DNA from: Psylliodes chrysocephalus
Taxonomy: Eukaryota > Arthropoda > Insecta > Coleoptera > Chrysomelidae
Length of the DNA stretch: 64,000 bases
NCBI GenBank assembly: GCA_927349885.1
Contig: OV651829.1
Location: forward strand, 17,189,112-17,253,111
Direction: 5' to 3'
Part shown: positions 1 through 8,452 of the stretch, in pieces
Numbering within the stretch: the first letter of the stretch is position 1
How the letters are laid out: every line of letters starts with the position of its first letter
The notes under the pieces: generated by a model
The model's database searches: none
What the model was told of the DNA's origin: nothing
Seen by the model: the letters and a program-made list of their open reading frames with translations, nothing else
Position numbers and translations under genes: made by a program

Positions 1-191
1 CTCCTACATTTCGAAGTGTTTTAATAAGTATAAATTATTTCTGGGAACGCTAGTCATCAGATCTTGACAGGGATGTGGATGATTTGGTACTCATGGTGGT
101 GAAATCCGTGAGTAGAATACTTCGAGCCAATATGCATTAAGGTCTATTGGCAATTTGTTGCATTTCTTTCTATTTTAAAAAGTGTTGTTTC

Positions 192-525
192 TTTTTTTTT
201 TTTTTTTTTAGTTTTACACCCTTCGGATCTCCCGTGCTACACCCTAATCCGTTTATAGCCTGGCGGCACTGCAGCCTGCGGCTTATTGTACCACCATTTG
301 AAGATCCTACTACTTTCTCATTCAACAATTCACTCCCTGATTCATCGTCATTCATTCTACGTCGTCGGTGGTTAACCGCTAGTCGGATGAGTCCCATAGT
401 GACACGGCCCATGGTGGAACCTCCCAGCGGTCACCCATCCACGACGTGACCGGAGAATCACTGCTTAACTGTTGCGAGTATGTGGATGTACACTAAGCTC
501 GCAGCTAGCCTCTCCGGCACTGTTG
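192..525 (-). repeat. 5S rRNA-derived SINE (SINE3-like), copy 1
   Basis: Read on the minus strand this is about 330 bp ending in a poly(A) tail (T run at 192-209). Its head carries 5S-like internal promoter sequence: GTTAAGCAG (near 462-470) and GGATGGGTGACCGC (427-440), in the order and near the spacing of the 5S rRNA internal control region. A second, diverged copy lies at 14940-15185 on the plus strand, so this is a dispersed repeat and not a 5S gene. The upstream edge touches a LINE fragment (536-745). Confidence 0.65.
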
Positions 526-535
526 TTTCTTAGTC

Positions 536-745
536 TGTTTGAAAGTTTTTTTAGCTACAGCGTCGAGTTTTTTATATTCTATAAGATTTTGAACATTTGG
601 ATTTGCTTTGTAGGTTAGGAAGGCTTGTTTTCGCCTTTTTGCAGCTGTGTCACAATTATTATCCCACCATTGTTTTGGGTAATGATTTCTGCGCGAGTTA
701 TGCTTAGATTTAGGTTTATAATAATTGTGAAAACTGTTTTTGGGT
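536..745 (-). pseudogene. LINE ORF2 fragment (linker between endonuclease and RT)
   Basis: The minus strand reads ...YPKQWWDNNCDTAAKRR, then a basic stretch with NLIEYKKLDAVAKKTFK. This pattern (PWWD..C..A...R...F..Y...P......Y......A.K) is typical of the linker between endonuclease and reverse transcriptase in jockey/R1-type LINEs. Only about 70 codons remain and there is no start or stop context. It lies directly upstream of the 5S-like SINE, so the SINE may have inserted beside it, or the two may form one composite 3' end. Confidence 0.6.
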
Positions 746-945
746 TCGTCCGTCTTGTTTTCCTTTTTGTAAATAAATAAATAAATAAAAAAAAATACTA
801 ATGGCTTTGTGTCTACATTTGTGTGTCTGCAAGATTTTAAATATCCATATCCATAAAAAAGTAAATATTTTACATCTCATGATTTATACAGATGCACCGT
901 TCTTGGACTCTTAAACAAATACTTATACTATTTTTATGAACTCAC
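746..945. other. AT-rich gcm intron sequence downstream of exon 3
   Basis: It starts at the gcm exon 3 donor (945-944, minus strand) and contains a short (AAAT)n run near 770-795. I see no other gene or motif. Confidence 0.5.
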
Positions 946-1196
946 CTTATTTCCTAAAGCTGCTTCCTTAGCTAGCAAAACAGCTAACCCTCGCACCCTT
1001 CTACCGCTTCCCAGTGTTCTTTTCGCTTCCGAAGTACTTTTGGCTTCCGGTTTCGGATGATCGTGAACTCCTTTGGCTTGAAAAAAGATGGCGTGCTCCG
1101 TGTGCCTCCAAAAATGCGTCACGGGGTAACCGCAGTGTCCTCTGCAAGCTTGAATTTCTAATCTACCTCTACATTGCCTATTCGGACATGGTTTGC
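946..1196 (-). CDS. gcm: gcm exon 3 (C-terminal half of GCM DNA-binding domain)
   Basis: This internal exon runs 1196->946. The acceptor is ATTAG at 1198-1197 and the donor GTGAGT begins at 945. It starts in phase 1, completing the glycine codon left by exon 2, and ends in phase 0 after ...AALGNK. It encodes KPCPNRQC, LEIQACRGHCGYPVTHFW, RHTEHAIFFQAKGVHDHP and GRRVRGLAVLLAKEAALGNK. This is the zinc-coordinating second half of the GCM fold, with the conserved Cys/His ligands and the HDHPKPEAK signature. GCM proteins are nuclear sequence-specific transcription factors controlling glial and haemocyte fate in flies. The next exon should lie further left on this strand. None is visible there; the matching exon is on the plus strand of contig B at 19841. 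Confidence 0.95.
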
Positions 1197-1338
1197 CTAA
1201 TGTAACAGAATCTTGATTTGAAAATCAATTATAACATCAATATTTAAGTATTATGTAGTTTTTTAAAAAGGGTATTTGGATATAACAGGTACGGGAATTT
1301 AAAAATAGAAGATATACTTAATACTGAATTAAACAAAG

Positions 1339-1478
1339 TATAATAGGAACATGCACATAACAGAAAGATACCGCTTTTATCAAGCAACGAGGCAACTTCA
1401 ATCTCTCCTCGCTCCACTACATACGTCAAACATAGATTGATGTGTGACGATGTCTGTTATGTGTATGTTCCTATTATA
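1339..1478. repeat. MITE with ~26-bp terminal inverted repeats
   Basis: TATAATAGGAACATGCACAT at 1339 is answered by its inverted form ending at 1478, with one or two mismatches over about 26 bp. It is 140 bp long and non-coding, and lies within the gcm intron between exons 2 and 3. Superfamily is not determined. Confidence 0.6.
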
Positions 1479-1583
1479 CCTTGAGATCTCCAGTTTTTAA
1501 ATTTCCTTACCTTTCTAATGTGCGATTGTTAAAAACTTTTTAATTGAGAAAATCACTTAAAACATTTAAGAATCACATTTAGA

Positions 1584-1713
1584 CAGGGCCGCATTTACTA
1601 TTAGGCCTCACCCCCATAACATAATTGTGTAAAAAAAGTCGACTTGCCTGACCATTTTCGGATTCACAACGATTTGCGCCTAGGGGCCTCCAAGCAGTGT
1701 AAATGCGGACCTG
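1584..1713. repeat. hAT-like MITE, 130 bp, 8-bp TSD
   Basis: The ends are CAGGGCCGCATTTAC at 1584 and GTAAATGCGGACCTG ending at 1713 (inverted, two mismatches). The flanking octamers CATTTAGA (1576-1583) and AATTTAGA (1714-1721) match at 7 of 8 positions, which fits an 8-bp target-site duplication of the hAT type. It is intronic in gcm. Confidence 0.7.
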
Positions 1714-2080
1714 AATTTAGAAATGGTGTATGTAAAAATTAGGGTAAACAGGATGGGGAAAATTTAATTTAATACTATGGGGATATTGTTAACCGTTATA
1801 GATACAAAATTGGTTAAATAAAAAAAAGTACCTATTTTCAAGAAGAACTTATTGGCTTTTTAATAATTAAAACATCAGGTCCGGTTTTCGCACTATTTGT
1901 GCTTTTATTAGGTTTTCTCGTTAAAATATTAATTTTTTAACATAACATTCTATCTTCTACAATGTAAATCCTATGTTTGTGTTCACACTTCCCTAATCTA
2001 TGGGTCACGCTGACTTTGATCCAACGTTGCCATATTTAGTAGATTTCTACTTTTTTAGCTAGTTTTAGTAGTTTTTTTGT

Positions 2081-3585
2081 AGATTTTATTGTAGTATATT
2101 TTAGTATATTTTAGTATATTTTAGTATATTTTAGTATATTTTAGTATATTTTAGTATATTTTAGTATATTTTAGTATATTTTAGTATATTTTAGTATATT
2201 TTAGTATATTTTAGTATATTTTAGTATATTTTAGTATATTTTAGTATATTTTAGTATATTTTAGTATATTTTAGTATATTTTAGTATATTTTAGTATATT
2301 TTAGTATATTTTAGTATATTTTAGTATATTTTAGTATATTTTAGTATATTTTAGTATATTTTAGTATATTTTAGTATATTTTAGTATATTTTAGTATATT
2401 TTAGTATATTTTAGTATATTTTAGTATATTTTAGTATATTTTAGTATATTTTAGTATATTTTAGTATATTTTAGTATATTTTAGTATATTTTAGTATATT
2501 TTAGTATATTTTAGTATATTTTAGTATATTTTAGTATATTTTAGTATATTTTAGTATATTTTAGTATATTTTAGTATATTTTAGTATATTTTAGTATATT
2601 TTAGTATATTTTAGTAGATTTTAGTATATTTTAGTATATTTTAGATTTTAGTATATTTTAGTATATTTTAGTATATTTTAGTATATTTTAGTATATTTTA
2701 GTATATTTTAGTATATTTTAGTATATTTTAGTATATTTTAGTATATTTTAGTATATTTTAGTATATTTTAGTATATTTTAGTATATTTTAGTATATTTTA
2801 GTATATTTTAGTATATTTTAGTATATTTTAGTATATTTTAGTATATTTTAGTATATTTTAGTATATTTTAGTATATTTTAGTATATTTTAGTATATTTTA
2901 GTATATTTTAGTATATTTTAGTATATTTTAGTATATTTTAGTATATTTTAGTATATTTTAGTATATTTTAGTATATTTTAGTATATTTTAGTATATTTTA
3001 GTAGATTTTACTCTATTTTAGTAGTTTTTAGTAGTTTTTAGTAGATTTTAGTAGATTTTAGTAGATTTTAGTAGATTTTAGTAGATTTTAGTAGATTTTA
3101 GTAGATTTTAGTAGATTTTAGTAGATTTTAGTAGATTTTAGTAGATTTTAGTAGATTTTAGTAGATTCTAGTAGATTTTAGTAGATGTTAGTAGATGTTA
3201 GTAGATTTTAGTAGATTTTAGTAGATTTTAGTAGATTTTAGTAGATTTTAGTAGATTTTAGTAGATTTTAGTAGATTTTAGTAGATTTTAGTAGATTTTA
3301 GTAGATTTTAGTAGATTTTAGTAGATTTTAGTAGATTTTAGTAGATTTTAGTAGATTTTAGTAGATTTTAGTAGATTTTAGTAGATTTTAGTAGATTTTA
3401 GTAGATTTTAGTAGATTTTAGTAGATTTTAGTAGATTTTAGTAGATTTTAGTAGATTTTAGTATATTTTAGTATATTTTAGTAGATTTTAGTAGATTTTA
3501 GTAGATTTTAGTAGATTTTAGTAGATTTTAGTAGATTTTAGTAGATTTTAGTAGATTTTAGTAGATTTTTAGTAGATTTCGTACA
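2081..3585. repeat. 10-bp minisatellite GTATATTTTA / GTAGATTTTA, ~150 units
   Basis: This is a near-perfect tandem 10-mer array in two homogeneous blocks. From about 2093 to 3000 the unit is GTATATTTTA, with one GTAGATTTTA unit near 2613 and a half-unit phase slip at 2641-2645. From about 3001 to 3585 the unit is GTAGATTTTA, with a few variants and two GTATATTTTA units near 3461-3480. Intermediate units with GTTTTTA and CTCTATTTTA lie at the block boundary. Confidence 0.95.
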
Positions 3586-3599
3586 TTAGAAATCATGGA

Positions 3600-5830
3600 T
3601 TCCGATGCAAAAATTTGTCAAAAAAATTTTATCCAAAAAAATTTTGTTCATACACTTAATATACTTAAATGCTGGCCAAGCGCATATGCCATACTTTTGT
3701 TAAAAAAAAATTCTTTAAAAAATTTTTATCAAATAAAATTTTGTCCAAAAAAAAATTGTCCAAAAAAAATTGTCAAAAAAAATTGTTAAAAAAAATTGTC
3801 AAAAAAAAATTGTCACAAAAGACAAAAAAATTGTCCAAAAAAAATTATTGAAACATTTTTGTCTAAAAAAATTTATCAAAAAAAAATTGTCCAAAAAAAT
3901 TGTTAAAAAATTTTTTGTCACAAAAAAATAGTCCAAAACAAAATTGGTTAAAAAAAAATTTGTCAAAACATTTTTGTCAAAAAAAATTTTGTACAAAAAA
4001 AATTTTTTGCAAAAAATTTGTCAAAAAAAAGACAAAATTGTCCAAAAAAAAATTGTTGAAACATTTTTGTCAAAAAAATTTTATCGAAAAAAATTTGTCC
4101 AAAAAAATTGTTAAAAAATTTTTTCTCACAAAAACTAGTCCAAAACAAAATTGGTTAAAAAAAATTTGTCAAAACATTTTTGTCAAAAAAAACTTTGTAC
4201 AAAAAAAAATTTTACCATAAAATTTTTTGTTAAAAAAAACTTTGTTAAATATAAATTAACAAAAAAATTGTTAAAACATTTTTCTCAAAAAAAATTAATC
4301 AAAAAAAATTTTTTCTAACAAAATGTTTAAAAATTTTTGTCACAAAAAAATATTCCAAAACAAAATTGGTTAAAAAAAATTTGTCAAAAAAAATGTCCAA
4401 ACAAATTTTGTTCATACACTCAATGTACTTAAATTCTGGCCGAGCGCATATGCCATACTTTTGTCAAAAAAAATGTCAAAAAAAAATTGTCAAAAAAAAT
4501 TTGTTGAAACATTTTTGTCAAAAAAAATTGTTAAAAAATTTTTTGACGCAAAAAAATAGTCTGAAATAAAATTGGTCAGAACAAATTGTCAAAAAAAAAT
4601 TTTTACCATAAAAATTTTTGTCTAAAAAAAATTGTCAAAAAAAAATTATCACAAAAAATTTTATCCAAAAAAAAATTTGTCCTTACACTCAATATACTTA
4701 AATACAAGGTCATACTTATTAACTTAAAAATTTTTACTATAAAACTTTTTGTCTAAAAAAAATTGTCAAAAAAAATTATCACAAAAAATTTTATCAAAAA
4801 AAAATTTGTCCTTACACTCAATATACTTAAATGCAAGGTCATACTTATTAACTTAAAAATTTTTACCATAAAATTTTTGTCAAAAAAAAATTGTCACAAA
4901 AAAATTACAAAAAAAAATTGTCCAAAAAAAATTTATTAAAATATTTTGTCAAAAAAAAATTGGCAAAAAAATTGTCAAAAAAAATTGACAAAAAAAAATT
5001 TGTCACAAAAAAGAAAAAATTGGCCAAAAAAATTTTTTCCAAAAAAAAATTGTCCAAAAAAATTGTTAAAAAAATTTTGGTCACAAAAAAAATTGTCCAA
5101 AACAAAATTGGCTAAAAACATTTTTTTGTCACAAAAAAAATAGTCCAAAATAAAATTATCAGAAAAAATTTTATCAAAAAAAAATTTGTCCTTACACTCA
5201 ATATACTTAAATGCAAGGTCATACTTATTAACTTAAAAATTTTTACCATAAAATTTTTGTCAAAAAAGAATTGTCACAAAAAAATTACAAAAAAAAATTG
5301 TCCAAAAAAAATTTATTAAAATATTTTGTCAAAAAAAAATTGGCAAAAAAATTGTCAAAAAAAATTGACAAAAAAAATTTGTCACAAAAAAGAAAAAATT
5401 GGCCAAAAACATTTTTTCCAAAAAAAAATTGTCCAAAAAAATTGTTAAAAAAATTTTGGTCACAAAAAAAATTGTCCAAAACAAAATTGGCTAAAAACAT
5501 TTTTTTGTCACAAAAAAAATAGTCCAAAACAAAATTGGTTAAAAAAAATTTGTCAAAACATTTTTGTCAAAAAAATTTTGTACAAAAAAAATTTGTCCAA
5601 AAAATTTTAACCATAAAAATTTTTGTTAAAAAAATTTGTCCTTACACTCAATATACTTAAATGCATGTCTCATACTTATAGATATACTATTAACCGCATG
5701 TGGTGTTGCAAGTGGGAATATTTTATCCATCTGAAAAACGCCTATAGAAGTTTTCACTTAAAAATTGTGTCCAAAAAAAAATTGTTCAAAAAAAATTTTA
5801 CCAAAAAAATTTTTGTTAGAGAAAAAATAT
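3600..5830. repeat. A-rich AAAAATTGTC-type array with higher-order duplications
   Basis: Degenerate short units of the form A(6-9)TTTGTC / A(6-9)ATTGTC(A/C) alternate with A/T-rich spacers. A spacer block starting TACACTCAATATACTTAAAT recurs (about 3650, 4411, 4681, 4813, 5194, 5643), and two of these carry a GCCAAGCGCATATGCCATAC-type extension. A block of about 350 bp starting near 4800 is repeated at a 380-bp offset (near 5180) almost without change. Lysine- and phenylalanine-rich reading frames here are by-products of the repeat and not genes. Confidence 0.85.
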
Positions 5831-6384
5831 AGACCGTCAGTCCACGTGGATTTGTGTTTAATATGTCAAATGATCTAAATCTACGTAAACCAATCAACAA
5901 ACCAGAACACAGACTGTCATTATTTATGAGTTATTATTTATCAATTCTTAACAGAAGTACTCATGTTTAAGGGCCCATACTTGAGCTTGAAAATTTCTAA
6001 TTTCTTCCGAGTCTTCGTGTTTAGTCCAATTTTTGTGAAATTTTCAGGAAATACCAATAATAACTAAACTTAGGGTAGAGAAACCTTGATTTTTTTTGTA
6101 AACCTTCAATAAGTATATATTTTGATAATTTAAAAAAATAAAAAAAACATTTACATTTTGTATTAAATCTATAAAATTTCCTTCTTTTTTCTAGTTTCTC
6201 AATTTTTTGTTCAATATATTATTATTAGAATATAAAAGTAAAGATTTATTATCTAGAAAGTTCGTCTTATGCGTTAAAAAATTATTCTATACTGTTTTGT
6301 ATCTATAACGGTTAACAAAGTCCCCAAGAATGCTCAATTAAATTTTCGCCACCCTGTATACCAAAGCAAATGTCTTACCCTTAC

Positions 6385-6719
6385 CTTGTTGTTTCTTTCT
6401 AGCTTTATCACATATGGCCGGTCTCAAATGCACGCTCTCGCCGTTCGATAAGCTGCACCTCAGGGAACACACCAAGACCCCCAAGCAACTTTTCTTTAAT
6501 ATGTGAACGTTGTGGTTGTTCGTGTTTCGCATCGCCCAGCCCGACGAATGTCGTTTAGCTTCTTCGCTGTCCGCTCGGTACACTAAACGACAATGTCCGT
6601 CGGCCCATTCCGAAAATACGTCGTACTCGTCTATTCGAGGGATGGCGCTGTCGTTGATGTCCCAGTCGTTGGAATTCGAGTAAACCCGGCACGTCATGCC
6701 CGGGGAGGAGGGAGTGTGC
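6385..6719 (-). CDS. gcm: gcm exon 2 (N-terminal half of GCM DNA-binding domain)
   Basis: The exon runs 6719->6385. The acceptor is a T-rich tract ending in AG at 6721-6720, and the donor GTAAGG begins at 6384. It encodes DWDINDSAIPRIDEYDVF, EWADGHCRLVYRADSEEA, RHSSGWAMRNTNNHNVHI, LKKSCLGVLVCS and VHLRPAICDKARKKQQ. This is an unmistakable GCM domain with its first zinc-binding cysteines. The exon opens with the third base of a codon, so an upstream coding exon is possible. Alternatively translation starts at the in-exon ATG (6697-6695, purine at -3), 11 codons before DWDIND. It ends in phase 1, matching exon 3. No upstream exon is recognised to the right. Confidence 0.96.
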
Positions 6720-6736
6720 CTAAAAAAATAAAACAT

Positions 6737-7151
6737 GGGATTTATTTGATTATATTCTACGCAATGAAGTGCAGTGTGGTAGAATGATAAAGGTCAATGA
6801 AAAAGTATAGACACTATGCACAATTTCATTTTGCACGTTTTGTAAATAAGATGCAGGGACGGTTTAAGAACATTTTGTGCAACAACTATAAAATAGTGTA
6901 TCGTAAAATAATTTACAGATATAATTTAATACTAAAAATCACAAATATAAGCAAGCCAATAAAGAAGCGACGTCAAAATAAAAAGCTTACAACAGACCCA
7001 ACACGAATAAAAAACAAAGTTGAACATGAACACAATGGCTGAACAAAGCCAAGCCTGCAATTTGTTTACTGTGCTTTAGGGCAACCTCTCTTTGTCATTT
7101 ACGTGTGTAAGAGTGGAAGGTTGAATCATGCATAATTTATACACTCGTCTA
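6737..7151. other. AT-rich sequence upstream of gcm exon 2
   Basis: It directly precedes the gcm exon 2 acceptor on the minus strand. I see no further exon, RNA or repeat boundary. Confidence 0.4.
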
Positions 7152-7533
7152 GAGTGGCGGCTTGTGGTAATTTAAAATGGGTGTTCACTTTTTCCAATAA
7201 TTTTATCATATGTAAGTTAGGATCAAAACTTTGTACAAGAGTCAATATTGCTGTTTTTTTATTATTTGAGTTTATATTAAGGGTAGTTATTATTATCAAC
7301 ATCATACTGTTTTCAAGCACTACAACTATTAATAAATGAATATTTTAGTATTTTTAGTTAGTGTGATATTTGTTTTGTTTTTAATACGTTGTAAACCATC
7401 TATAAACATTATTAGTTAGTAAACTGACTTTTCTTCCTAATTTGAGATTATTTTTAAATATATATCAGGTTATGTATTGATTTTTGTGTAAAAAATTTTA
7501 TATGAAACTTTACCTACCAATTTTTAGTTTTTT
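7152..7533 (-). mobile_element. Solo end fragment of the THAP/hAT-like element (inverted)
   Basis: Starting at AGTGGCGGCTTGTGG, this stretch is the inverted counterpart of 11050-11437 and of the last ~400 bp of 49052-52394, including the AAATGGGTGTTCACTTTTTCC segment. Only the CAGTGGCGG-type end is present. The fragment breaks off near 7533. Confidence 0.75.
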
Positions 7534-8334
7534 AGAAACCTAGTATTGATGAAAATTAAGTAGCACTGCTTTTACTTAAAAATAGTGCTTGTTTGTCAAC
7601 AAAATTCATACCACTACTTTTTAGCATTTGCTCTCGTCTTTGGGTACGTATATTTTATATGTTTGTGCGCCGACACGATAATCTAGAACGAAAGGTTTAA
7701 AATCGGTTGAGGTTTTGACTTTTTTTTGTAATTTTTTCAAGCCGAGAATTCAATTGATTTTTCAGAATTTTTGGATTAACTTTGGTAAGATGTATTGCAT
7801 TTCTTAACGAGCTCATTTTATGCACTGCGACAGATGACATGGGCACCTACTAATATTACTAGATGTCCATGCTTGTCAACTGTGAAACCACATATTTTTT
7901 TCTATATTGCTGTCATTTTTAAACATCAAATGAATTATTTAATTTTTTTGTAATTGCAGCAAGTATCAAAATGATCTACTTTATGCAACCATTTGCATAA
8001 TGTTGAACATGTTTACGAAAAACTCATTATGCCACCATTTACGAAAAGAAAACAAATAAATATATACATTATTATATTAAAGTAGGAATTTGGTTAAAGT
8101 TGTAAACTAGTAATAATGTTGTTTTGGTCCTTATTTTCCATTCTAAATTAGCATAATAGCTATTTAGTGAATATTTACGGGACAAGCATAGCGAGATCCC
8201 GCAACATGGACGACAAACTGCAATATTTTTGGCCAATGTTATTAAGATATCTACAGATAAGGACATTGGTAAGTTAGTTTAATAGGTGCTAATAAAACCC
8301 TTAACAGAATTAACATTTTTTTCTACTTCTCGCT
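7534..8334. other. Unassigned AT-rich sequence
   Basis: I can support no coding, RNA or repeat feature between the solo end and the LINE ORF2 start. Confidence 0.4.
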
Positions 8335-8452
8335 ATGGATAACGAATTACTAATTTTAATTTTTTACCAAAATGTTAGAGGTCTCAATACCAAAATTACT
8401 ATTAAATTCCGAAAGTGATATAATTTGTTTAACGGAAAGTTGGCTTTCATCT
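8335..8452 (+). pseudogene. LINE ORF2 5' end (AP endonuclease), interrupted copy
   Basis: The ATG at 8335 opens MDNELLILIFYQNVRGLNTK, the first beta-strand and Asn motif of an AP-type LINE endonuclease. A frameshift follows, and then DIICLTESWLSS begins (catalytic Glu motif TESW) before the reading is cut by the 3 kb element at 8451-11437. The reading resumes at 11437 with IFDEE, YKIYRRDRES and VLNEIFSFSEHNI-type sequence. The same stretch is uninterrupted at 32118-32310. Jockey/CR1-like clade. Confidence 0.75.

Larger units (their letters stand above)
1749..6356. mobile_element. 4.6 kb intronic DNA-transposon-like element carrying satellite arrays
   Basis: The ends are inverted copies of each other over about 65 bp. 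The left end reads CAGGATGGGGAAAATTTAAT and later GTTAACCGTTATAGATACAA. The right end read on the minus strand gives CAGGGTGGCGAAAATTTAAT and the same GTTAACCGTTATAGATACAA. TA follows the right end (6357-6358); the left flank is degenerate. The interior has no transposase, only the 10-bp satellite (2081-3585), the AAATTGTC array (3600-5830) and AT-rich filler (5831-6289). The right end stops 26 bp before the splice donor of gcm exon 2. Confidence 0.6.

Noticed and set aside
147..449. 100-codon frame with a poly-Phe stretch
   Set aside because: It runs antisense through the poly(A) tail and body of the 5S-derived SINE.
420..480. Functional 5S rRNA gene
   Set aside because: Only the internal promoter core resembles 5S; the rest is a different sequence ending in a poly(A) tail.
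2081..3585. CRISPR-like array
   Set aside because: Units are 10 bp, contiguous and without unique spacers, and the DNA is clearly animal. It is a minisatellite.
3595..5832. Lys/Phe-rich reading frames of 60-106 codons on both strands
   Set aside because: They are translations of the A/T-rich tandem repeat in several frames at once, with no domain or codon signature.
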